33,957 nucleotides of DNA from Brevibacillus laterosporus (GCF_030489605.1 NZ_JAUKFY010000035.1:1-33957); one strand, 5' to 3'. Positions 1-7,833 are shown, numbered from the stretch's first letter. The notes: generated by a model not told the origin, from the letters alone. Translations and numbers: made by a program.

Positions 1-50
1 TCAAAAAATAAAACAAACTCTTCTTATATCAGTAGCATAAGAAGAGTTTG
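1..50 (-). terminator. Intrinsic terminator of the LytTR/DUF3021 operon
   Basis: A perfect 14-bp stem (arms 14-27 and 37-50, loop 28-36) is followed on the minus strand by a T-rich tail (complement of 1-13). It lies just past the stop codon of the DUF3021-like gene, so it should end that minus-strand transcript. A second short dyad (63-83) overlaps the end of the gene. Confidence 0.85.
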
Positions 51-71
51 TCCACAGTCTGGAAGAACATT

Positions 72-479
72 TTAAATGTTCTTTTTATTTTTTAGTAACA
101 TATTTAATTCTTTAGCATCTTTTTTTGTGTTTAAAAATGATATTAGCCAAGAAAACACATATATCAAAACTATACTTTCAATAAAATCAGCCGTTGGGAA
201 TATTTCTATCCAATGGTTATATAAAGATATAATAAAGACAACTAGAATCATCATGAAAAAATGTATTACTAAAGCGAATAAATAGCTAAATCTTTCAATA
301 TCAAAAATGAATGTAAAAATACCTGCACAAGCTGAGATTATAAGAACACTTATAATCTCAGCTTGTGTAATAGATATATTATTGTTTTTCGATAGTAAAA
401 CTATCATATATATAAATGATCCAGTCCCTAAACCTGTAAATAGTCGATTTTTTAATTTCAATAAAGTCTTTCCCTTCAT
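72..479 (-). CDS. DUF3021-like four-helix membrane protein
   Basis: This 135-residue protein is almost wholly hydrophobic, with four predicted membrane segments at about residues 14-30, 40-60, 66-88 and 98-116 and a lysine-rich tail. Size, topology and position behind a LytTR regulator fit the DUF3021 family, which is commonly encoded with LytTR-domain regulators. The biochemical role of the family is not known to me; such proteins are usually viewed as membrane partners or antagonists of the regulator. It starts 5 nt after the preceding membrane gene and lacks a clear Shine-Dalgarno, so translation is probably coupled to that gene. Assignment rests on pattern, not on a profile search. Confidence 0.7.
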   Translation of the reverse strand: MKGKTLLKLKNRLFTGLGTGSFIYMIVLLSKNNNISITQAEIISVLIISACAGIFTFIFDIERFSYLFALVIHFFMMILVVFIISLYNHWIEIFPTADFIESIVLIYVFSWLISFLNTKKDAKELNMLLKNKKNI

Positions 480-484
480 ATTTT

Positions 485-1003
485 TTATGATTTTGAGATA
501 AGATTATTTAATGTTGATTTTATATAAAATGTATAGAAGATTCCTCCAAAAAATAACCCTACAGATAGTCCACTTACGGCAGAATACATTATATTAAATA
601 AAATATTATCATAAAATGATGAGGAAATTCCTAAAGTCACATTTAAGAGATATTTTACAAAGAAATTAATCAAGATAATTATTAATGGAAGATAGCATTT
701 CTTTCTGAAAATAACTGTCTCTTGTTTGAAAAAAGTTTGATATTTTTTATATAACAAATACCCAATTAAAATACCTGGAAGAATGAAAATCGTGTAGCTT
801 ATTAAACAATATCCTAAGTGAGAAAATTTAGTGATAATTTTATCAAAACCCCATATCATAAAAATCATGGGAACAAGAAACATCTTAGACAAATTGATTG
901 GTCGTTCTTGAGAAATAGCAATACCCCTTTTTATTAAAATGAATAATAATATCCATACCCAAAATGGAGTTCTGAGAAATACTTCTTTGATCATCGTATA
1001 CAT
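485..1003 (-). CDS. DUF6622-like membrane protein
   Basis: The 172-residue protein opens with a TPFWVWILLFILIKRG stretch and an arginine/proline loop before a second hydrophobic segment, which resembles the DUF6622 family (TPxWVW...LxxxG). About five hydrophobic helices span the rest. A strong AGGAGG lies 7 nt before the ATG. It sits between the LytTR gene and the DUF3021-like gene on the same strand, and a tandem repeat (1067-1098) that fits a LytTR binding site lies just upstream, so it is probably induced by that regulator. Function unknown; transport or membrane signalling is possible. Confidence 0.6.
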   Translation of the reverse strand: MYTMIKEVFLRTPFWVWILLFILIKRGIAISQERPINLSKMFLVPMIFMIWGFDKIITKFSHLGYCLISYTIFILPGILIGYLLYKKYQTFFKQETVIFRKKCYLPLIIILINFFVKYLLNVTLGISSSFYDNILFNIMYSAVSGLSVGLFFGGIFYTFYIKSTLNNLISKS

Positions 1004-1066
1004 TGTATATCCTCCTTTGTTTTTATTAATATTTACATCAAAGGAGATATAGAGAAATACTTTTAA

Positions 1067-1098
1067 ACATAAGTGGTTAAAATCAATACATAAGCGGT
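1067..1098 (-). promoter_or_regulatory. Tandem direct repeat, probable LytTR binding site
   Basis: On the plus strand ACATAAGTGGT (1067-1077) and ACATAAGCGGT (1088-1098) are direct repeats differing at one base, with starts 21 bp apart. Read on the minus strand the cores are CCACTTATG and CCGCTTATG, 12 bp apart. LytTR regulators such as AgrA and ComE bind 9-bp direct repeats separated by 12 bp. The site overlaps the end of the LytTR gene and lies 64 bp before the membrane gene ATG. Confidence 0.65.
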
Positions 1099-1649
1099 CG
1101 ATTGGAATATTTTGTTAATATATTTTTTAAAGAAGAAACATATTTTCTGGACACAATTACTTTTTCTCCGTTTGACAGTAGTGCTTCTAGATTTCCATTT
1201 GCTTTAACGGAGAATTTGTTTAAAAAATGAATATTGATAATTATAGCTTTTGAAATTCTAATGAAGTTATCTGGAAGTTCATGTTGTAATTTGTATAAAG
1301 GACTTTTTATCTCGAATATATTTTCTTTGGTATAAATAAATATTTTTCTTTCAAGGTATTCCAAATAATAAATAGTTGAACAAGAAATTTTTTCTTGTTC
1401 ATTTTTGTGCGTAGAATTTACTATTAAATAGTTCTCAGAACTATTCTCTAGTGTTGATACCATATCTAAAATAAAAGATGTTACTTTGTGGATGTAAAAG
1501 GTACAAAATTCTTCTTTACGTTTTTCAATAATTTTAATGTTTACTTTCATTTGTTCCCATATGTTCCTTTCTTTAAAATAGATTCTAATGTTGGTTTGAA
1601 ATAAATCTTGATCCAAAATATCTCTTGACTCTATTTTAAAATAAAACAT
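1083..1649 (-). CDS. LytTR-domain transcriptional regulator
   Basis: A 188-residue DNA-binding regulator. Residues about 88-180 form a LytTR domain: ISCSTIYYLEYLERKIFIYT, then a segment typical of the family (FIRISKAIIINIHFLNKF), then SNGEKVIVSRKYVSSLK at the end. No receiver domain is present; residues 1-85 form a charged domain of unknown type, as in the short LytTR proteins that pair with DUF3021 genes. The first ATG is preceded by an in-frame stop and no clear Shine-Dalgarno, but an upstream frame (1631-1834) overlaps it by 19 nt, which could couple translation. A candidate promoter TTGATT-N17-TACATA lies upstream. It probably controls the two downstream membrane genes. Confidence 0.85.
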   Translation of the reverse strand: MFYFKIESRDILDQDLFQTNIRIYFKERNIWEQMKVNIKIIEKRKEEFCTFYIHKVTSFILDMVSTLENSSENYLIVNSTHKNEQEKISCSTIYYLEYLERKIFIYTKENIFEIKSPLYKLQHELPDNFIRISKAIIINIHFLNKFSVKANGNLEALLSNGEKVIVSRKYVSSLKNILTKYSNRPLMY

Positions 1650-1834
1650 AAAAAATACATTTTAGGATTTACTATGTAATTTTTATACAAAGTGTAATCA
1701 AAGTCAGAACAGTATTTTATATGAATATTATTAAAAAGTCTATCAACCAATAGAATGTAATTCTCCTTTTCAAAATTGCCTGATAAAGCCGTTGCGATTG
1801 AAAAAGATATTTTATACCAAGTTTCGTTCTTGTC
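1631..1834 (-). pseudogene. Unidentified 67-codon reading-frame remnant overlapping LytTR start
   Basis: Between a TGA at 1835-1837 and a TAG at 1631-1633 the minus strand carries an open frame with protein-like composition, ending ...NPKMYFLCFILK. It includes AAGGAG followed by a TTG (…ILLVDRLFNN…), but no good start codon for the whole frame. It may be the tail of a truncated gene or a small TTG-started protein whose stop overlaps the LytTR ATG. I do not recognise it. Confidence 0.3.
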
Positions 1835-1940
1835 TCACAAACTCTAAATAAAAACTTTGCTAATGTAAATCCCTGATTCTCTCCTCTCTATCCATTGATT
1901 TTATCAGTATCGGTTCAATTCATCTTCTCCCCGACCAGCC

Positions 1941-2591
1941 TTAGTAGTTGCCCCTCTCCTTTATCAAATAACGACATCTCACATTCCCGTCTGCAATGCA
2001 TTCCGTACGCTGCACATCGGCGTCAAGCAACGCTTCGAACAGAGCAACCTCACATTGGCATGCTTGGCGATTGCGGATTGCAACTTCTACAACAGGACAA
2101 TTTACTTCATCAAATAAATATGTACCATCTTGTTTTTTTTCCAATTTAACCATGTATCCCTCTTGATCCTGGATTTTCGCCAATGTTGCTACTCTTTTTT
2201 CAAAGTTTTGTCCTGACATTGCCTCACGGTGCTTTTTCTCTATCTTGGCCATTCTCCGTTCAAATAAGCTATTCACTAACGATTCCCCGAACATGTCATT
2301 GATCCCCTGAATCAATTCCATGGCCAGATTATCGTATTCATTCGGAAATAGTTCTTCGGATAAAACCGTAAGTCGATAGGAATAGGTTGGTCTTCCAACA
2401 TGCTGACGCAGAATGCTGGATTGGATATAACTGTCCTTTTCTAAAGCATATAAATGCTTGCGAACTGACATCCTGGTTACTCCCAAATGCTCCGACATTT
2501 CCTGGACACTTACTGAACCGCGCTTCTTTAGCAACAGCAATATTTCTTTTCTTGTTGATTGTTCTTGTAATCGAATCGCGTGTTTGTTCAT
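1941..2591 (-). CDS. SufR-like winged-helix regulator with C-terminal cysteine cluster
   Basis: A 216-residue regulator of the COG2345/SufR type. Residues 12-65 hold a winged helix (RKEILLLLKKRGSVSVQEMS, then GVTRMSVRKHLYALE). The C-terminal half carries C165, C178, C180, C198 and C206; the CxC pair and flanking cysteines match the iron-sulfur-binding region of SufR-like sensors, so redox or iron-sulfur status is the likely signal. GGGAGG lies before the ATG. It follows sodA on the same strand but a strong terminator separates them, so it has its own promoter or read-through expression. Probable role: repressor of iron-sulfur or oxidative-stress genes. The family call is confident; the target is not shown by the sequence. 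Confidence 0.8.
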   Translation of the reverse strand: MNKHAIRLQEQSTRKEILLLLKKRGSVSVQEMSEHLGVTRMSVRKHLYALEKDSYIQSSILRQHVGRPTYSYRLTVLSEELFPNEYDNLAMELIQGINDMFGESLVNSLFERRMAKIEKKHREAMSGQNFEKRVATLAKIQDQEGYMVKLEKKQDGTYLFDEVNCPVVEVAIRNRQACQCEVALFEALLDADVQRTECIADGNVRCRYLIKERGNY

Positions 2592-2628
2592 GAATACTCT
2601 TCCTCCCTGAGCAAGATAAGAGATTTAT

Positions 2629-2673
2629 AGCAAAAAACTTTGCAGAAGCATACCTGTCTCTTCTGCAAAGTTT
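2629..2673 (-). terminator. Intrinsic terminator after sodA
   Basis: Perfect 14-bp stem AAACTTTGCAGAAG (2635-2648) with its complement at 2660-2673, an 11-nt loop and a T6 run on the minus strand. It lies 14 nt after the sodA stop codon. Confidence 0.9.
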
Positions 2674-2686
2674 AGAAAATTCAAGA

Positions 2687-3301
2687 TTAACGAATCGCTT
2701 CGTTATAACGACGATTCACTTCCTCCCAGTTAACAACATTCCACCAGGAGGAGACAAAGTCCGGTCTTTTATTCTGATACTGCAAATAATAAGCATGCTC
2801 CCAAACATCGACGACCAGAATCGGCGTTTTATTTTCCATTAAAGGAGTATCCTGATTGGGCGTACTGGTTACTTCCAACTTGTCCCCATTGACAACCAAC
2901 CATCCCCACCCCGCTCCAAATCGGCTTACAGCAGCTTTTGTCAGCTCATCCTTCATCTGTGCAAAGCTGCCAAAATGCTTTTCAATTCCCTTCGCTATAT
3001 CACCATCAGGATTCCCGCCCCCAGTCGGGCTCATGATGGACCAGTACAGGCTGTGACTATAATGTCCACCTCCATGATTTCGGACCGCTGTACGAATTTC
3101 TTCCGGTACATCGTCCAAATTGCTGATCAATTCCTCTACACTAGCATTCTTGAACTGGGGATAGTTCTCGATTGCCTTGTTCAAATTAGTCACATAAGTT
3201 GCATGGTGCTTGCCATGATGGATTTCCATGGTTCTGGCATCGAGATAAGGTTCCAACTCGTCATAATTATACTGCAGCTTCGGTAAAGAAAAGAGCTCCA
3301 T
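2687..3301 (-). CDS. sodA: Superoxide dismutase, manganese type
   Basis: Cytoplasmic enzyme that converts superoxide to hydrogen peroxide and oxygen. The 204-residue protein shows all family landmarks: HHGKHH near residue 28, HYSHSLYW with ligand H83, FGAGWGWLV, and DVWEHAYY with D165 and H169. The TPNQDTPL stretch places a glutamine at the position typical of Mn-type rather than Fe-type enzymes. AGGAGG lies 10 nt before the chosen ATG; another ATG 5 nt upstream is out of frame. An AT-rich region with TTGGTT and TATATC elements upstream may hold the promoter. The neighbouring SufR-like gene suggests an oxidative-stress context. Confidence 0.97.
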   Translation of the reverse strand: MELFSLPKLQYNYDELEPYLDARTMEIHHGKHHATYVTNLNKAIENYPQFKNASVEELISNLDDVPEEIRTAVRNHGGGHYSHSLYWSIMSPTGGGNPDGDIAKGIEKHFGSFAQMKDELTKAAVSRFGAGWGWLVVNGDKLEVTSTPNQDTPLMENKTPILVVDVWEHAYYLQYQNKRPDFVSSWWNVVNWEEVNRRYNEAIR

Positions 3302-3394
3302 TCCATTATTTCCTCCTATCTTGATTGCTTACATCCTTAGTTTACACGATATAAAATATTTTGTACACAACCAAATATTTTTACCCAACGCAAC

Positions 3395-3499
3395 TTATTT
3401 GGTATATATTTCATGAAGAATATTCCCGCAAACATTTAAACAACTTGCATCCCCCAAAATCTTGACAGCTTTCCTTCTTAAATAGAACGTAGACAGCAT
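3395..3499 (-). CDS. Possible 34-residue cysteine-containing peptide
   Basis: A short frame starts at an ATG 5 nt after a very strong GAGGGAGGG ribosome binding site and ends with TAA. The peptide begins MLSTFYLRRKAVKILG and continues with DASCLNVCGNILHEIYTK. It has a basic amphipathic N-terminus and two cysteines four residues apart. I do not recognise it; small cyclic-peptide signals and toxins can look like this, but no processing or export gene is adjacent. It lies upstream of sodA on the same strand and could be read as part of its leader. Confidence 0.4.
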   Translation of the reverse strand: MLSTFYLRRKAVKILGDASCLNVCGNILHEIYTK

Positions 3500-3553
3500 C
3501 GTTTCCCTCCCTCTGAAAGATCGGTGTTTGATTTCAAAAATGCTGTACAATCC

Positions 3554-3589
3554 TAACAAAAAAAGAACGCTATTTGAATAATAGCGTTC
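3554..3589 (-). terminator. Intrinsic terminator downstream of the nucleotidyltransferase
   Basis: Stem GAACGCTATT (3565-3574) pairs with AATAGCGTTC (3580-3589), with a 5-nt loop and a T7 run on the minus strand. It ends minus-strand transcription arriving from 3811-4587. Confidence 0.85.
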
Positions 3590-3810
3590 CCTTTAAAAAA
3601 AGCTAATTAAAAAATAGCCGACCATTAAGGCCGTCTATTCAAACTATTCTAACTTATCCTAGCAAAGGAATTTGAATGTAGTCTTTTGAAAACATCACAA
3701 AAGGAACAAGAATCAATTATATATGTACCGCTGAACAAAAAAATGCCCGAGACCAGATGTCTGTAGACAATCAGTCACCCGATAAAAAAAGAGACTCAAA
3801 AATAAATCTC
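3590..3810. other. Intergenic stretch without a gene
   Basis: No supported coding region. A weak hairpin with a T7 tail on the minus strand directly after the nucleotidyltransferase stop (about 3784-3811) may be a first terminator before the strong one at 3554-3589. Confidence 0.4.
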
Positions 3811-4587
3811 TTATTTGAAATCCCATACTAGCCTTAAGTATTTACGATATACGTCATCAAGCTGGGCAGTTGGATCGTTCACTTCACGACTATACCTAGG
3901 GGAAATGTCGGTAAGATGTGCAAACCCCTCTTCAATAAAATCATTTAACACATCAATACGCTTTTCAAGAGCAATTTCTTTTCCAGCCATTTTGCTTGCA
4001 AGCAACTTCTCAATTGCACTTTTTACCTCTAAATCAGCTACTAATTTATTTACCAATTCTTGAAACAGTATGGGCGGATTCACATTGTATCTCTCAATCC
4101 ACATGCAAGCTAGCAAAGGCCGCAGAACATAGAAGTATTTTTTAATTTTTACCTGTTCTCCCTGAAGATAATCTCTGTAATTCCCTTTCGCCATGCCAAG
4201 ATAGTGATGAATAGAAATTTTTGGAGAAAAAACACGCTCTCTCAACTTTATCATCTCATCCTTAAATCCATAAGCATCGTGATAAACGATTTCCGAACTC
4301 AGCCATTCCATCAAGGAAGGATTTGACTTTCTAAACAGCTTGAGCGCCTTTTTAATATCCCATCCGTTTATGTCAAGCAAATTAGTAATTGGCACTTCAA
4401 TTACATCGCTTTTTTCATCGATTGAAAGATACCATTCGGGACGTCTGATATAAACAAAGCGCACATCATAATCACTATCTTGTGATGGGAAGCCCCATGC
4501 CCGGCTTCCTGATTCTACGGCAAATAAAATTCTGATATTGTGTTCTTGTTCCAATTTTTTGATTTCACATTGTATAGCTTCTTTCAT
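3811..4587 (-). CDS. RlaP/YcgL-type nucleotidyltransferase (polymerase beta fold)
   Basis: A 258-residue protein resembling Bacillus YcgL and the RlaP family (PF10127), a polymerase-beta-type nucleotidyltransferase group assigned to RNA repair by comparative genomics. Residues 27-33 read GSRAWGF and residues 37-44 DSDYDVRF, giving the GS motif and the DxD metal-binding pair (D39, D41). The remainder is helical and matches the family length of about 260. GGGAG lies 6 nt before the ATG. It is the second gene after a zinc-ribbon ORF (92-nt gap, same strand), so the two may be co-transcribed. Substrate unknown; the family is confident, the RNA-repair role is inferred from published family analysis. 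Confidence 0.85.
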   Translation of the reverse strand: MKEAIQCEIKKLEQEHNIRILFAVESGSRAWGFPSQDSDYDVRFVYIRRPEWYLSIDEKSDVIEVPITNLLDINGWDIKKALKLFRKSNPSLMEWLSSEIVYHDAYGFKDEMIKLRERVFSPKISIHHYLGMAKGNYRDYLQGEQVKIKKYFYVLRPLLACMWIERYNVNPPILFQELVNKLVADLEVKSAIEKLLASKMAGKEIALEKRIDVLNDFIEEGFAHLTDISPRYSREVNDPTAQLDDVYRKYLRLVWDFK

Positions 4588-4679
4588 CTTTTTCTCCCAC
4601 TATGAAGTTTATCTATAAATTTTGATCATATCTTATTTTATCATAAGTTGTAAGATAACCTGCTAGTTTGGAAGAAATG

Positions 4680-5252
4680 TTAGCTTGAGTAATCATAATA
4701 ATCTCCTGCTCGGTAAAAATTCCCATGTGAATCTCTGTTGGGAAATCCATCTTTATGTGCTGATTTTATTGGCATTTTACTTCCACAGGCATGACACCAG
4801 GTCTCAGTCGAATTTTTGTAAATATAGTGAACGCCCTTATTCATGCAAATGGGACATTCATATCTTAATTTGTAGCGTTTTGTTCCGTTTGCATCTTCTT
4901 TAATTCCTGTTGTTAGATAATCTGCAACATGAACAACATTTTCTTGACTATCATTTGGTTTCTTATCCTCCTGTAAATCAGCACTTAATTGTTCTTGATT
5001 CTCATCATTATTGTGTAGAGGCTGTTCTAGCTTCTGCTCCTCTTCTTGCTTCATATTATCAAAGAAATTACTATAGGCCTTCCCTATCTTTTCGAACTCG
5101 TTGACTGTTTTAAGAATATCCTTGTCCACACCAAAAAGATTAAATACGTTCTGAATAATCACTAATTTAGCTAAATAGTCGTTTTCCTGTAACTCGATTC
5201 CCGCTTCTTTGCCCTTATCATCTTTAATGGAAATTTTAACTATTAATGACAT
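4680..5252 (-). CDS. Zinc-ribbon protein of unknown function, copy 1
   Basis: A 190-residue soluble protein. Residues 1-70 form a conserved N-terminal domain (starting MSLIVKISIKDDKGKE, ending FFDNMKQEEE). Residues 71-110 are a glutamate/asparagine-rich linker. Residues 111-190 contain a zinc ribbon with C133-x2-C136 and C153-x2-C156 (CPIC, CHAC), then a conserved tail with HKDGFPNRDSHGNFYRAGDY. It is about 75-90% identical to the copy at 9149-9745 in both domains, while the linkers differ. The GAGGTGG site and promoter are conserved too. It precedes the RlaP-like gene on the same strand. I do not recognise the family; nucleic-acid binding is plausible from the ribbon. Confidence 0.85.
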   Translation of the reverse strand: MSLIVKISIKDDKGKEAGIELQENDYLAKLVIIQNVFNLFGVDKDILKTVNEFEKIGKAYSNFFDNMKQEEEQKLEQPLHNNDENQEQLSADLQEDKKPNDSQENVVHVADYLTTGIKEDANGTKRYKLRYECPICMNKGVHYIYKNSTETWCHACGSKMPIKSAHKDGFPNRDSHGNFYRAGDYYDYSS

Positions 5253-5272
5253 TTTAGACCACCTCGAAAATG

Positions 5273-5301
5273 ATTATAAGCAATAAATCGACATAAAGCA
5301 A
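5273..5301 (-). promoter_or_regulatory. Sigma-A promoter of zinc-ribbon copy 1
   Basis: TTGCTT (5296-5301), a 17-bp spacer and TATAAT (5273-5278) on the minus strand. The expected start of transcription falls almost at the GAGGTGG ribosome binding site, giving a leader of only about 20 nt. The same arrangement is conserved at 9767-9795. Confidence 0.85.
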
Positions 5302-5553
5302 TGTAGGATAGCGTATTATAAGCACTCATTACGTAAATAATTGGAAATTTATTTTCATTTTATCACTAGTTACAATGCGAAATATGTAACAAACACATCC
5401 CTAAAGCTCCGATCTACTAAAACAGTGAAGCGCCCTCTCACATCGACTATAGAAAAGCTCTAGGCTATCCAACATGTAGACGGGACACTTCACTGCACAA
5501 TTCGCTTTGTTTATTCAAATTCCATCTTTATAAATAAATGATTCTATACACAT
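5302..5553. other. Intergenic region with a 73-nt closed dyad
   Basis: No gene seen. CAGTGAAG (5423-5430) and CTTCACTG (5488-5495) enclose about 57 nt, with CCC and GGG positioned to extend the stem after small bulges. It might be a structured leader, a small RNA or a decayed repeat; there is no T-run to make it a simple terminator. Confidence 0.35.
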
Positions 5554-7533
5554 TTAGCGCTGACCTGCCAGCCAATCGGCTATTTCCTCTGTTTGCGACA
5601 ATACTGCGATTGGATCAAAGTACCAGGATCGCTCTTCTTTCCATATGTATACACGATTGTTTTTGACTGCATCAAGAGAAGCCCAAATCGGATCGGCTTT
5701 CAAGTCCTCTAAGGTGCGGTCGTTAGATGTCAGAATAATATAATCACCTGCATATTGTTGTAGTAATTCATTAGACAGCTCAACCCACTGTTTTTTAATA
5801 ATTTCGGCTGCTGTCGGTGCTGGGGGCTTGAATCCCAATGCTTGATATACAGCTTGACCACCTCGTCCAAAATTATCTCCGTAAGCATAGGTCGCCTTGG
5901 GTGTTAGCTCAAATATGGAAAAGGTAGCATCGGAAGGCACTGCTTTCCTTGCCTTTTCTCTTGCTACAGAAATTCGGCGATCGTACTCCGCAAGCCATTT
6001 TTCAGCATCTTTTTCCTTACCTAGCAGCTTGCCAAAGTAAGTCAGCTCTTCATGGGCATTCTTTAATTCGCCATAAGGAATTGAGATTGTCGGGGCAATC
6101 TTGGATAATTGCTGATATCTGCTGTGAGTTTCTGCCGACCCTGTTACGATCAGGTCTTGTTGTAAGTCAATCACCTTTTCCAATGAACCCTCCACATCAC
6201 CAATATCCTCCACATCCTTGAGTGCTTCGGCAAAATACGGATTTTGCCGGTGCAGTCCGGGAGTTCCAATGGGAGTAATACCAAGCGCAATAAAACTGCC
6301 CAGATACTGGTCAGCTATAATCCTTTGGGGGTTAACTGGAATGCGTATGTCACCGGCAGCCGTCGATACTGTTTTGCTTGGCGCGCTTTCAGAACCCTGA
6401 ACGGAATGCGCTTGAGTAGAGCTGTGCGATACTGAGACCTCAGCAGATGACGATTGATTCCCGGAAGTTGCTGTATTCGTGTTTGAAGTGCCAACAGAGC
6501 ACGCACTGAGAAGCAACGCGAAGCAAAGGAATAATGTTGCCGTAGTTGCTGACCTGGATTGTTTGTACATCGGTGTAAGTCCCTCTCTCTTATATTGATC
6601 ATAAATATCACCCTCAATATAACGCGGCCCCTTTTGCACTTCAATGGAGGATCGAATGAGGTTAGAAGGACTTTCTTCTGTTTTATGCTGCTCTAGCTCT
6701 CTAACTCTATACCGGGCAGGCGAAACACCCTTGTACTTTTTGAATAGACGCCCAAAATAATACGGGTCCTCATATCCTACACTTACAGCTATTTCACGTA
6801 ATGTTGCATCCGTTTCTACCAGTAGACTTGCTGCCATTTCCATTCTTATCCGAATCAGATAATGAATCAGACTGTGCCCCGTCTCCTTTTTGAACAAAGC
6901 TGATAAGTGGGGAACACTGTAGTTCAAAGTCTCTGCAAGGGATTCCAGAGTGATCGATTCCGAATAATGCTTTTGCATGTACAAAATCACTTGCGTAACA
7001 ATCCCCGGCTCTTTCACATAAATCTCTTGACCTTGGAACTGCCGCAAAATACTGTAGACAAATTGATAAAACTCTGATTTAACATAAAAACGTTCTATTG
7101 ACCTTGGTTGTTTCCATTCTTGATTCATATCTTTCACTTTATGGAATAGTGAGATTGGGTCATTTGGTGAAAAGCTGTACTGTATTTGAAAGGGATTGCT
7201 ATTTTCCAACATTTCCAGAATGGCCTGGCTACATGGACGTGGAAGAATAGCCTTATAAAGAATCAAATAGTATTCAAACTCGTCTTCTATTTCTGTAATC
7301 TCTATGCATGCCCCCTTCCCGCTATGGAGCACATGGAACCTCTCCGATCGATGAACTTCCCCGTCAAGCAGTATTTGGGCAATACCACGGGTTGCATACA
7401 AAAAACCGCTTGTGGGGAACCGATATGAGTCAAGCTCTTCTCCTACCCTCAGAATTGCATGGCGGATATCCAGCACCTGAACGGAAGCATGATTCCACAA
7501 CACGAAATAGTCGTTCATTTGCATAACTGTCAT
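5554..7533 (-). CDS. AraC regulator fused to siderophore-binding lipoprotein
   Basis: A 659-residue chimera. Residues 1-175 form an AraC-type sensor domain; residues 178-280 hold two helix-turn-helix motifs ending DPYYFGRLFKKYKGVSPARY. After a linker, residues 322-345 look exactly like a lipoprotein signal (MYKQSRSATTATLFLCFALL then LSAC, lipid cysteine C345). Residues about 385-659 form a periplasmic-binding-protein domain of the iron-siderophore type (IRIPVNPQRIIADQYLGSFI). Bacillus Btr (YbbB) also joins an AraC regulator to such a domain but without an internal export signal. AAGGAG precedes the first ATG. A Fur box with a promoter lies about 320 bp upstream, consistent with iron control. 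An in-frame internal start (6570) could release the lipoprotein alone. Confidence 0.88.
   Translation of the reverse strand: MTVMQMNDYFVLWNHASVQVLDIRHAILRVGEELDSYRFPTSGFLYATRGIAQILLDGEVHRSERFHVLHSGKGACIEITEIEDEFEYYLILYKAILPRPCSQAILEMLENSNPFQIQYSFSPNDPISLFHKVKDMNQEWKQPRSIERFYVKSEFYQFVYSILRQFQGQEIYVKEPGIVTQVILYMQKHYSESITLESLAETLNYSVPHLSALFKKETGHSLIHYLIRIRMEMAASLLVETDATLREIAVSVGYEDPYYFGRLFKKYKGVSPARYRVRELEQHKTEESPSNLIRSSIEVQKGPRYIEGDIYDQYKREGLTPMYKQSRSATTATLFLCFALLLSACSVGTSNTNTATSGNQSSSAEVSVSHSSTQAHSVQGSESAPSKTVSTAAGDIRIPVNPQRIIADQYLGSFIALGITPIGTPGLHRQNPYFAEALKDVEDIGDVEGSLEKVIDLQQDLIVTGSAETHSRYQQLSKIAPTISIPYGELKNAHEELTYFGKLLGKEKDAEKWLAEYDRRISVAREKARKAVPSDATFSIFELTPKATYAYGDNFGRGGQAVYQALGFKPPAPTAAEIIKKQWVELSNELLQQYAGDYIILTSNDRTLEDLKADPIWASLDAVKNNRVYIWKEERSWYFDPIAVLSQTEEIADWLAGQR
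6568..6589 (-). promoter_or_regulatory. Internal ribosome binding site and start for the lipoprotein half
   Basis: Within the fusion gene GAGAGAGGG (6581-6589) precedes ATG (6568-6570) by 10 nt in the same frame. Translation from here gives a 338-residue protein beginning MYKQSRSATTATLF with a lipobox LLSAC, i.e. a normal siderophore-binding lipoprotein (5554-6570). The spacing is slightly long but usable. Whether one or two products are made cannot be decided from sequence. Confidence 0.5.
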
Positions 7534-7763
7534 TCATCTCCTTAAAGCACGCTAATATCACGACTACCTGAACCAACAATGAGCGCCCCTTGCCATCAAG
7601 CAAAAATCATGAAATCGAGTTACTTGATGCTGTGTTCCATCAAGCTGTAAGGAGCACTGCCGGACACCGCATACAACCCCTACCGGCTGGTTATGAAGGG
7701 TTGTGGCTTTCGTCCATTAAGTTTCATGTTTAAATAACGAATATCAATAGCTTTCATGAAAGC
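7534..7763 (-). promoter_or_regulatory. Long structured leader upstream of the AraC/siderophore fusion
   Basis: If the Fur-box promoter drives the fusion gene, its leader is about 310 nt and holds several dyads: a CATCAAG (7594-7600), CTTGATG (7623-7629), CATCAAG (7638-7644) triplet that can form two mutually exclusive hairpins; ACAACCC/GGGTTGT (7673-7679, 7698-7704); and the perfect 14-bp palindrome GCTTTCATGAAAGC (7750-7763). No gene is seen in 7534-8132. Confidence 0.4.
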
Positions 7764-7833
7764 CTAATTCCATGAAATTAGCTGTTCACTTATCCGCACT
7801 GTGTCTATTCAACTCCTCAGCAGTCATCCTGAC

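Noticed and set aside
6315-6644. 109-codon frame inside the siderophore fusion
   Set aside because: Antisense-free shadow in another frame of a strongly supported gene.
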